NCBI GenBank assembly: GCA_021820025.1
Contig: JAKAEF010000041.1
Location: forward strand, 1 to 8,435
Reading direction: 5' to 3'
Length of the DNA: 8,435 nucleotides
From: a bacterium
Lineage (GTDB): Bacteria > Patescibacteriota > Microgenomatia > Levybacterales > UBA12049
Shown here in pieces: positions 1-5,740 of this stretch; within the stretch, counting starts at the first letter, position 1; each line of letters opens with the position of its first letter. The position numbers and the translations under genes are program-made. Below the pieces are notes generated by a model. That model worked only from the letters and a program-made list of their open reading frames with translations. It did not search any database and had not been told where the DNA came from.

Positions 1-12
1 GGCTATGAGGCT

Positions 13-129
13 GTTCCAATACTTCCCTGTGATCTTACCTCAAAGCTAATTCGTGGCTGTTCTGTGGATTGGAAACCATTTCCAAATATACTCTTCGATC
101 TGGTTCCAACTTTTTTCGGATATGTCCAC
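13..129. repeat. Intergenic direct repeat, copy A
   Basis: This is the left copy of a direct repeat whose other copy is at 1350-1466. The core 71-129 matches 1408-1466 at 57 of 59 positions. The outer part, 13-70, aligns less well and needs a few small gaps, with matches such as CCTGTGAT (26-33 and 1363-1370) and GGCT plus GTGGA-like sequence. The core holds a perfect 7-bp hairpin (TTGGAAA/TTTCCAA, 69-85) and a competing stem, 69-78 with 101-109, followed by a T run (111-116). It lies downstream of the 283-1308 gene. Because copy B sits just upstream of a promoter, copy A may sit upstream of another minus-strand gene beyond the window edge; that is inference. Confidence 0.9.
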
Positions 130-211
130 TCGAGGCTAAAGTTTTTCTATTTCTCTAATCCTCCCATATTGTTGAGGCTAAAAACGGTTCAAGTTCTTAA
201 TTCCCTGTTGC

Positions 212-233
212 AATAAGCATACCTTATTTTTTT
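212..233 (+). terminator. Terminator-like hairpin, plus strand
   Basis: AATAAG (212-217) and CTTATT (223-228) form a perfect 6-bp stem with a 5-nt loop, and the T run continues to 233. This is the shape of an intrinsic terminator for rightward transcription, but the stem is weak because it holds only one G-C pair. No plus-strand gene is visible to its left, so it would serve either an element beyond the edge or stray rightward transcription from the repeat. The rest of 130-282 holds no supported gene, only two further GAGGCTA motifs (132-138 and 174-180). Confidence 0.25.
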
Positions 234-265
234 ATAATTTGTTTTGAAAATCTAACGGATAATAC

Positions 266-291
266 AAAAGAAAAAAATAAGCTTAATTATT
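266..291 (-). terminator. Weak terminator candidate after 283-1308 gene
   Basis: Read on the minus strand, AATAA (291-287), a 6-nt loop and TTATT (280-276) form a 5-bp stem that overlaps the stop codon. TTTTTCTTTT (275-266) follows. The stem contains no G-C pair, so its stability is doubtful. It is listed because its position directly at the gene end and its T run suit an intrinsic terminator. Confidence 0.25.
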
Positions 292-1308
292 AGGTTGTTC
301 TTCGTGCAAGATCAATCTATCTAACTGATCTTCAATATCTTGCATCATTTGTTTTCTTTCTCTAAATTTTTGCAAATTTTCTGCGTATGGATAATTTTCT
401 ATTACTTCTTCATATAGCATTCTTGCCCTTTGTGCAGCCTTTCTTATTTGACCCAAATTGTAAACTGCATCTGGACGATTCTGCCAAGCAGATTCATCTC
501 TAGGAAATAAATTTTCATCAACAAATCCAGCTCCATACACATCTCCCCAAAAACCTCGAGCGATATTATCAGTCCCATGCTCTCCATGAGTAATAAATTC
601 ATCTGCAATTCTTCTTGCTTCTAGAATAGCGTCAACTTCTACTTGTTCAAATGGTACAGCAATTTCCCTTCTTACAACTGATTCATCAACTAATTCTTCA
701 ATTGTAACTCTACCCCACATCGATCTTGGAGGATCTGCTTCTAAAGACATATGATTGCCCGCTTCAGGTGCTGTTGAGGCAATAATTTGTTGAGCATTGT
801 CGAGTAATTGTCTTGTTCGAGCAACAATATCCTCAACTTGTTCAGGATCTTGAATATTCCCATGATTATCATAGGTAGGTTGTGTAACTTGCCAATTCCC
901 ATCAATTAATTCCATAAAAACTGTTCTTCTTCTTGCAGAGGGATTTGCTGCAATGTCTGCAATCTCAACTCTTACAGCTGATGGAGTTTCAGCAATTTGT
1001 TGCCCCATGGTTTCTGCATGTGAAACAGCATATTGTGCGATTACTGTAATAGATCCTTGACCATCTGGTCCTGATATCGTGCGAACAGCTGCATTTCTGT
1101 CACGATTCCAATCTGATGAAAAAGTATAGCCTTGAATTGTCAAAGGATCTCCTGGAGTTAAGTTTGCTGGAACAAGACGCATTCCTTCCATTTTTTGAAA
1201 ATTTGGTGTCGCAACCAGAGAATTTATTTGTCCAACAACATTTCCAGTAGCAATAGGTGCTTCCGCAGAAATAGGAGTTGGACTTAGTGGTTCATGTCCT
1301 CTAGTCAT
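283..1308 (-). CDS. Hypothetical protein, unrecognised soluble family
   Basis: I do not recognise this protein of 341 residues. It opens with about 30 Pro/Ala-rich residues that are probably disordered. A beta-looking segment follows (around GDPLTIQGYTF through MELIDGNWQVTQPTYD). Then come a helical stretch (VEDIVARTRQLLDNAQQII), another mixed region with clustered acidic residues, and a long charged C-terminal helix that could form a coiled coil. There is no signal peptide or membrane segment, so it is probably cytoplasmic. The frame stays open to a TTG at 1362 and an ATG at 1323. I chose the ATG at 1308 because the -10 hexamer of a strong promoter (1347-1319) covers the 1323 ATG, which puts the transcript start near 1312. 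No Shine-Dalgarno sequence is seen. It lies in the same direction as the sigma-like gene, but its own promoter and the repeat between them argue against a simple operon. Confidence 0.8.
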   Translation of the reverse strand: MTRGHEPLSPTPISAEAPIATGNVVGQINSLVATPNFQKMEGMRLVPANLTPGDPLTIQGYTFSSDWNRDRNAAVRTISGPDGQGSITVIAQYAVSHAETMGQQIAETPSAVRVEIADIAANPSARRRTVFMELIDGNWQVTQPTYDNHGNIQDPEQVEDIVARTRQLLDNAQQIIASTAPEAGNHMSLEADPPRSMWGRVTIEELVDESVVRREIAVPFEQVEVDAILEARRIADEFITHGEHGTDNIARGFWGDVYGAGFVDENLFPRDESAWQNRPDAVYNLGQIRKAAQRARMLYEEVIENYPYAENLQKFRERKQMMQDIEDQLDRLILHEEQPNN

Positions 1309-1318
1309 AATGATACGA

Positions 1319-1347
1319 ATCATATATAAATAGGATAAGTATGTCAA
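1319..1347 (-). promoter_or_regulatory. Sigma-70-type promoter of 283-1308 gene
   Basis: On the minus strand, TTGACA (1347-1342) is a perfect -35 box. A 17-bp spacer and TATGAT (1324-1319), one mismatch from the -10 consensus, follow. The predicted start, six to seven bases past the -10, falls near 1312, only a few bases before the ATG at 1308. The leader would therefore be almost absent. The -35 box lies immediately inside the end of repeat copy B, so the repeat occupies the upstream region of this promoter. Confidence 0.7.
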
Positions 1348-1349
1348 TA

Positions 1350-1466
1350 GTTCTAATACCAACCTGTGATATCTTATGAAGCTACTTTGAGGCTATTTTG
1401 TAGAATCGGAAACCATTTCCAAATATACTCTTCGATCTGGTTCCAACTTTTTTCGGCAATGTCCAC
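1350..1466. repeat. Intergenic direct repeat, copy B
   Basis: This is the right copy of the repeat at 13-129; the core 1408-1466 differs from copy A at only two bases. It starts 26 bp after the stop codon of the sigma-like gene and ends next to the -35 box of the following gene, so it fills the intergenic space. The outer hairpin pair is one base weaker than in copy A (C at 1407 against T at 70), but GGAAACCA/TGGTTCC and GGAAA/TTTCC are kept. The two copies start 1337 bp apart and frame one gene, like a cassette or a tandem duplication unit. Confidence 0.9.
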
Positions 1467-1491
1467 ATTTAGGTTTTTTGAATTTACAGGA

Positions 1492-3669
1492 CTATTCAAT
1501 TACTTCTCTTAATTTTTCTCCGGCAGAAATAATGAGTTCTTCAACTGTATCCTGATGCAGATTTAATTGGAGCGCAATTTGAATAACTTGCTCTCCTTGA
1601 AGAATTAATTGAATAACTCTTTGTTCATCGGCAGAACAAACTGAAAGATTATATTCAACCTCTGCAAGTGTAATAGCATCAGATTCTTGCCTTTCGTCTG
1701 CAATTCTAGATCCAATTGTTGCTGAGTCACTTTCTTCGGGATTAAGAGGCAATTCTAAAGAAATACCTTGTAAACTAAGGTCATGCCTTGTTTCTCTTAG
1801 TGCATTTTCTAATAAGCCTGGCAATGTCTTTTCAAATTGAGTGCTGTTTTCATAGTTGGATATTGCATGAAATAAGGTTAAGACCCCTGTTTGTAAGAGC
1901 TCCTCAAATGGAGTTGTTGCATTTGTTTTTCGTATCCACGATTCAACAAATTTTTTTACATAAGGTAATTTTGTATAAAACAATACTTGATGTATTTCTG
2001 GTTTACAATCCTCTTCCAATGCGATGTAGCATCTGAGTAATGCTTCATTTTTGGGGAAATCTGGTAATTTTTTGACTTCCTGCCAGAATTGAGAGTAATA
2101 TAATTCAGCATTCGTAGGATCTGTTTCTGCAAAGTCTATAAATCGATATAGCAATTCCATTTGTTGCAAACTCAAATTTGGATAGTTTTGATCAAGCCTT
2201 GCATATTCTTGTACGGCGGTTATGGCAACAACATCTCTCATTCTCCTTCGCGTTTCTGCCAAGACTCTTTTTGCTCTTCGAATATTTTCTCTCATTGATA
2301 AGCGTTGTAGTCTTTCTTGATTTTTTCTTTCTCTTCTTTCTTGTGCTAAGAATTTATTAATCTGATTTCTTCTTTGTTTTTCTGATAAAATTCTCCATCT
2401 AAATGTGTCATTTACTTCTATGCGATCAACGTAATGTTCTTTTTCAAGTCTGATTAAGTATTTCCCCATTCCACTTTCTGTAATTCCACATATGGATGCT
2501 AAATATCTAGCGGTAGCTCGAGGTTCTCTTCTTAAGAAAAACAAAATTTGTCCTCTTCTTTGTTCCCACGAAATTTCCTTATCTTTCATGTTAGCTAGTA
2601 CGACAGAAACAATCTGAGGTAAAGCTAATGGATTATTTGATGGCTTAGATGGTTCTGACAATGCTTTGAAAAATGCTTGCAACATCAGTCTTTGTGTATC
2701 CGAGAGTTTGATTTGAGCTTCTTTTGTTCCGCTTTGTGTAAAGTATCTTCCTACCCCACGGTGGAGTACTTTTTGAAGTGTTTCCTCATTGATTCCTGGA
2801 ACTGTTCTTCTAAGTTTTTCAGCTAACTCTGAGGTTGTAAAAAACTTACCTGGATGTCTTTTAAGAAAAAAATAAACAGCGTCAGTTATTGGACTATGTT
2901 TCGCAATTGAGGTTGCATCAGGTGATATTGCATATCGGATATTATTTTGATGCGCTTCATATCCGACGTACTCAATAATTCCTAGATCATGCAAACTGAT
3001 ACATCTTTCTCTTATAAATTTAGGACTTAATTCGGGACGTACTGCTTGCATAATTTGAGCAACTGTTAATGGAGAGGAAGATATGCTAGCAAGTTGCATT
3101 ATGACCCAATCAACCATATTAGCTTCTGTAGCTCCCTCAGTAGTCTTTTGCCCAAAAATGTCGACAAGAGATACTCCTGAAAAATGATTGTCTAAATTGC
3201 CTATTTGATCAACAATATTTTGTGTAAGTGTTTGGACGTAGTCAACTTGTTCATCATTTATTTGTAATAAGTCAGGTTTTACTATTGCTCCTCTTTTTGC
3301 ACCTGTTTGGTGGGTAACTGTTATTAAACCTTGACCTTCCCATTGTCCTTGATAGGTCCTTCGTAATCGGCTACTTATATTACCTATTTGCTCATCAGTT
3401 ACCCCATTATCTAATAGCTTTGTTCGCAAATTTCCTGTTTGATGAAGTCTCACAGCTTCTGAAATTGGCATTAATTCTAGTGCAAAAACAATTCTTGTTG
3501 CATCTGGTAAGCTAATGGGCTGTCTTATCTGTGCTAATACAGCCATTGTTAATAAACTTTCTTCAGAGCCAATTATTGACCTATATAATCTATATTGTCT
3601 ATACAGTTCCGAAGAAGTATTTAGTTCAATTCTAGGGCCTGATCGTAATGCTTCTATAGATATAGACAT
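1492..3669 (-). CDS. Multi-winged-helix protein with divergent sigma-70-like C-terminus
   Basis: This 725-residue protein is probably a cytoplasmic DNA-binding transcription factor. The N-terminal half has several winged-helix-like segments by eye: about 35-135 (least certain), 183-250 (LTVAQIMQAV, then a helix and LGIIEYV), 259-315 (FTTSELAEKL) and 366-428 (ATARYLASICGITESGMGKY). Residues 429-480 form a very basic, probably helical linker. Residues 563-630 resemble sigma region 2, with FEELLQTG for the usual DLIQEG, then LFHAI, Y606 and F612. Residues 636-664 (LPLN, IGSRIADE) resemble the region 3/4 linker, and 668-725 a region 4 helix-turn-helix ending in GEKLREVI. The tryptophan pair used by sigma factors for -10 melting is absent, so canonical promoter opening is doubtful. 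The start is ATG at 3669, with no clear Shine-Dalgarno sequence and a promoter directly upstream. The sigma assignment is by eye: moderate confidence for the C-terminus, lower for domain borders. Confidence 0.85.
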   Translation of the reverse strand: MSISIEALRSGPRIELNTSSELYRQYRLYRSIIGSEESLLTMAVLAQIRQPISLPDATRIVFALELMPISEAVRLHQTGNLRTKLLDNGVTDEQIGNISSRLRRTYQGQWEGQGLITVTHQTGAKRGAIVKPDLLQINDEQVDYVQTLTQNIVDQIGNLDNHFSGVSLVDIFGQKTTEGATEANMVDWVIMQLASISSSPLTVAQIMQAVRPELSPKFIRERCISLHDLGIIEYVGYEAHQNNIRYAISPDATSIAKHSPITDAVYFFLKRHPGKFFTTSELAEKLRRTVPGINEETLQKVLHRGVGRYFTQSGTKEAQIKLSDTQRLMLQAFFKALSEPSKPSNNPLALPQIVSVVLANMKDKEISWEQRRGQILFFLRREPRATARYLASICGITESGMGKYLIRLEKEHYVDRIEVNDTFRWRILSEKQRRNQINKFLAQERRERKNQERLQRLSMRENIRRAKRVLAETRRRMRDVVAITAVQEYARLDQNYPNLSLQQMELLYRFIDFAETDPTNAELYYSQFWQEVKKLPDFPKNEALLRCYIALEEDCKPEIHQVLFYTKLPYVKKFVESWIRKTNATTPFEELLQTGVLTLFHAISNYENSTQFEKTLPGLLENALRETRHDLSLQGISLELPLNPEESDSATIGSRIADERQESDAITLAEVEYNLSVCSADEQRVIQLILQGEQVIQIALQLNLHQDTVEELIISAGEKLREVIE

Positions 3670-3676
3670 GCCCTGT

Positions 3677-3705
3677 AGTATATCATTTTTACTTGCTTAA
3701 GTCTA
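3677..3705 (-). promoter_or_regulatory. Promoter of the sigma-like gene
   Basis: On the minus strand, TAGACT (3705-3700, four of six consensus bases), a 17-bp spacer and TATACT (3682-3677, five of six) precede the ATG at 3669 by 7 bp. Transcription would begin at or next to the start codon, giving a leaderless message. A short AGGG lies between the -10 and the ATG but is too close to act as a normal ribosome binding site. Confidence 0.5.
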
Positions 3706-3747
3706 CTCTTGTAAGGTTGTAAAAGAGGTCAAAGTCCTATAGTGGTA

Positions 3748-3776
3748 TTGACTTCTTCACTCCCTTCTAGTATAAT
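3748..3776 (+). promoter_or_regulatory. Strong promoter of the DEAD-box helicase
   Basis: TTGACT (3748-3753), a spacer of exactly 17 bp and a perfect TATAAT (3771-3776) make the best promoter in the window. The predicted start point is near 3783, leaving about 160 nt of leader before the ATG at 3946. This contrasts with the other genes here, whose -10 boxes sit beside their start codons. The promoter is divergent from that of the sigma-like gene, with the two start points about 110 bp apart. Confidence 0.75.
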
Positions 3777-3783
3777 TGTCTAT

Positions 3784-3928
3784 AGCAGATTGAAGAAATA
3801 CATCTGCTTAATAGTAGACAATTTTGATTAGTTAAGTTAAAGATAATAAGTACTACACAGTTTTTAGACATTCGTATCTTTCTTCTAACTCCGAATAGAC
3901 TTCATTTTAAGCAGGTATATTTCTTCAA
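3784..3928 (+). promoter_or_regulatory. Structured helicase leader with alternative helices
   Basis: Near the expected 5' end, AGCAGAT (3784-3790) and ATCTGCT (3802-3808) form a perfect 7-bp hairpin with an 11-nt loop. The same segment, as 3790-3811, is complementary to 3907-3928 over 22 nt with one mismatch (C3801/A3917) and one G-U pair (U3803/G3915). The two structures cannot coexist. Inside the long helix, 3839-3845 (AAAGATA) pairs with 3875-3881 (TATCTTT), extended by GTTA/TAAC (3831-3834 with 3886-3889). The long helix ends 17 nt before the ATG, where it could hinder initiation. Such a leader suits self-control or cold response of an RNA helicase; that role is inference. Confidence 0.5.
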
Positions 3929-3945
3929 CTTAAACAATCATATAT

Positions 3946-5133
3946 ATGTTTAAAAAACGATTTAATCCACATAAAAAATTTAAAAATAGAAATAGAATGA
4001 AATCACTCCCAAGTAGTGATCTTTTACATGCAATTGCTTCTGTTGAAGTAATAAAAAAAGGAAAAGCATCTCACATGGAGAAAAATATAGACGCACTGCA
4101 ATCATCTTTTGAAATTTTTAATCTTGCACCTCGTTTACTGCAAAATATTATGCAAAAAGGATATACTTCCCCAACCCCAATTCAAGAGAAAACGATTCCT
4201 GCTATTTTACAAGGTCAAGACGTAACAGGTATTGCAAATACAGGAACTGGCAAAACAGCAGCTTTCCTTATTCCTTTAGTAAATAAAGTCATGAAAAACA
4301 ATGCAGAAAGAGTATTAATTATTGCTCCAACAAGAGAATTGGCATCCCAAATTCAAGATGAGTTAAAAGGATTAACGTATGGTATTGGCATTCGCTCTAC
4401 TCTTTTAATTGGAGGTATGAGTATGCACATGCAAAAGGCAGAGCTTAGACAAAATCCTCAATTTGTTATTGGAACTCCGGGAAGAATAAAAGATTTACTG
4501 CGAGAAAGAAGTTTTTCTCTTTCCCCTTTTCATACAGTTGTATTAGATGAGGCAGACAGAATGGTTGATATTGGTTTTATTAACGATATTAAGTATTTTA
4601 TTTCTCTTTTACCCTCACAAAGACAATCTCTTTTTTTCTCTGCAACAATAGACGGAAAAGTAAAAGAAATTCTTCACAAGTTTGTTACGAATTCTCTTAT
4701 TATTTCTGTTAAACAGCAAGACACGTCAGAAAATATAGAACAAGGTATTGTAGAAGTTCCTGCTGGTTACAAAAAGATAGATAAACTTCATGATCTTTTA
4801 GCACAAGAAGGATTTACAAAAGTTTTAATTTTTGGTCGCACAAAATGGGGTGTACAAAAATTATCTACAGAATTAGCAAGACGTGGATTTAAAACAGCAG
4901 CAATTCATGGAAATAAAAACCAGAATCAGAGACAACGTGCATTACAACAATTTAAAAATGGAGAAATACAAATTTTGTTAGCAACCGATGTCGCATCCAG
5001 AGGTCTTGATATTCAAGATGTTTCACATGTCATCAATTATGATATGCCAGCAACCATGGAAGATTATATCCATAGAATTGGCCGAACAGGTCGTGCAGAC
5101 AAAAAAGGCATTGCGCTGACTTTTGTTAACTAG
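3946..5133 (+). CDS. DEAD-box ATP-dependent RNA helicase
   Basis: This 395-residue cytoplasmic enzyme uses ATP to unwind short RNA duplexes, in ribosome assembly or mRNA turnover. All core motifs are visible: Q motif (F55 or F58, Q80), motif I ANTGTGKT (97-104), Ia PTREL (128-132), Ib TPGR (177-180), II DEAD (201-204), III SAT (232-234), IV LIFGRTK (294-300), V TDVASRGLD (347-355) and VI HRIGRTGR (376-383). The N-terminus is a short Lys/Arg/Asn-rich tail that may bind RNA. The protein stops 12 residues after motif VI, so it lacks the tails of RhlE, CsdA or DbpA and even the usual last helix of the second RecA domain. No downstream frame continues it. The start is uncertain: ATG 3946 has no Shine-Dalgarno sequence, and M18 (3997) and M44 (4075, a distant AGGA upstream) are alternatives. 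RhlE-like is the nearest subgroup by look. Confidence 0.95.
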   Translation: MFKKRFNPHKKFKNRNRMKSLPSSDLLHAIASVEVIKKGKASHMEKNIDALQSSFEIFNLAPRLLQNIMQKGYTSPTPIQEKTIPAILQGQDVTGIANTGTGKTAAFLIPLVNKVMKNNAERVLIIAPTRELASQIQDELKGLTYGIGIRSTLLIGGMSMHMQKAELRQNPQFVIGTPGRIKDLLRERSFSLSPFHTVVLDEADRMVDIGFINDIKYFISLLPSQRQSLFFSATIDGKVKEILHKFVTNSLIISVKQQDTSENIEQGIVEVPAGYKKIDKLHDLLAQEGFTKVLIFGRTKWGVQKLSTELARRGFKTAAIHGNKNQNQRQRALQQFKNGEIQILLATDVASRGLDIQDVSHVINYDMPATMEDYIHRIGRTGRADKKGIALTFVN

Positions 5134-5254
5134 AAAACTTCGAGTAAATAGCCGTAAAAAGCCCTAGAAATTTTTTCTTACATTTCTTTACATCCGATGT
5201 GCTCTATTTAAATAGAAAATAATTTCTTGTTGGACTTTTTAGTTCTTAATTTAG

Positions 5255-5313
5255 ATTTAGAATTACCGATTTTAATAAGTTAATACTTTTCTCGGAAGAA
5301 GGTAATTCTAAAT
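5255..5313. repeat. Perfect 13-bp inverted repeat
   Basis: ATTTAGAATTACC (5255-5267) and its exact reverse complement (5301-5313) are separated by 33 bp. No T run follows on either side, so it is not a standard intrinsic terminator. It lies between the helicase stop and the receiver pseudogene. It may be a transcript-end stem, a remnant of a small mobile element, or a binding site. The rest of 5134-5354 holds no gene I can support; it contains a 14-bp palindrome, TCTATTTAAATAGA (5203-5216), and AT-rich sequence. Confidence 0.6.
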
Positions 5314-5343
5314 AAATAATAAACTACAAAAAAATATTTTTAC

Positions 5344-5349
5344 AGGAAG
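5344..5349 (+). promoter_or_regulatory. Shine-Dalgarno remnant of the receiver pseudogene
   Basis: AGGAAG lies six bases before the AT at 5356-5357, where the receiver reading frame should start. If the start codon was ATG followed by AAA ATC, loss of a single G between 5357 and 5358 explains the present sequence. This is one of few Shine-Dalgarno-like sites at a correct distance in the window. Confidence 0.4.
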
Positions 5350-5355
5350 CAAAAA

Positions 5356-5738
5356 ATAAAATCTTCATAGTTGAACCTGATTTTTCTGTAATGGTTTCTC
5401 TAAATCTTTTATTTGAAGAAGTTGGCTTCTTAGTGGATGGATGTAATGGTGTAAATGCATGTATATATTAAAAAATTTGGACCGCACCTCGTTATTTTAG
5501 ATTATGATGAGTTTGGCAAAATATATTATCTTGAAGAAATTCTATCTCTGGTTAAGTCAACTAATATAAAAACTTTCTTTTATCAACATCTCCGCATGTA
5601 GAACAATTTGCTCAAACATTGGGAGCAGATGCTTTTCTTCAGATGCCTTTTAATATAGAAGATCTAGTACATAAAATAAAATTTTTCTTAAAAGAAAATA
5701 TGAATCAAAACCTTATCGCAAATTTAAAAAATAAATAA
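5356..5738 (+). pseudogene. Frameshifted response-regulator receiver (CheY-like) pseudogene
   Basis: Three pieces in two frames rebuild one receiver domain of about 125 residues. Piece 1 (5358-5471) reads KIFIVEPDFSV, then LFEEVGFLVDG, and ends in TAA. Piece 2 (one frame over, about 5464-5580) reads FGPHLVILDYDEFG, with the phospho-acceptor Asp at 5500-5502. Piece 3 (back in the first frame, 5580-5738) reads LSTSPHVEQFAQTLGADAFL, then QMPFNIEDLV, and ends in TAA. The lesions are a lost start-codon G, about +1 near 5460-5470 and about -1 near 5578. The first acidic-pair residue is Pro and the Lys of the usual KPF is Met, so signalling chemistry may have been lost before the frameshifts. No output domain follows. 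The end lies 2 bp from the end of the convergent transporter gene. Assembly error is an alternative, although the neighbours are intact. Confidence 0.8.
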
Positions 5739-5740
5739 TT

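Larger units (their letters stand above)
3663..3900. promoter_or_regulatory. Cluster of six TAGAC/GTCTA motifs
   Basis: The pentamer occurs at 3663-3667, 3815-3819, 3865-3869 and 3896-3900 as TAGAC, and at 3701-3705 and 3779-3783 as GTCTA. Two copies extend to an exact inverted pair, ATTGTCTA (3775-3782) and TAGACAAT (3815-3822), that flanks the predicted helicase start point. The 3701 copy overlaps the -35 box of the sigma-like gene. Positions at both divergent promoters suit an operator for a shared regulator, with the adjacent winged-helix protein an obvious candidate. Binding is inference; a pentamer is short and chance copies occur elsewhere. Confidence 0.35.

Noticed and set aside
90..101. 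CTCTTCGATCT resembles part of a sequencing adapter
   Set aside because: It lacks one base of the adapter, the similarity covers only about 11 bases, and it lies inside a repeat present twice with diverged flanks, so it is genomic.
13..1466. Insertion sequence or transposon bounded by the direct repeats
   Set aside because: The gene between shows no transposase motifs, and the repeats have no terminal inverted repeats of their own.
1788..2360. Plus-strand open frames of 82 and 60 residues opposite the sigma-like gene
   Set aside because: They are antisense shadows with unnatural Phe/Leu-rich composition and no promoter; the minus-strand protein has recognisable domains.
3515..3700. Plus-strand 61-residue frame over the start of the sigma-like gene
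   Set aside because: It is an antisense shadow, and the composition shows no domain or signal.
3775..3822. A single extended palindromic operator across the helicase start point
   Set aside because: The outer arms (3775-3782/3815-3822) and inner arms (3784-3790/3802-3808) have different centres, so they are not one symmetric site; the outer 5' arm also overlaps the -10 box.
5356..5738. Programmed frameshifting to express the receiver domain
   Set aside because: It would need two opposite shifts plus a missing start codon, with no slippery site and stem at the right places; decay or sequencing error is simpler.
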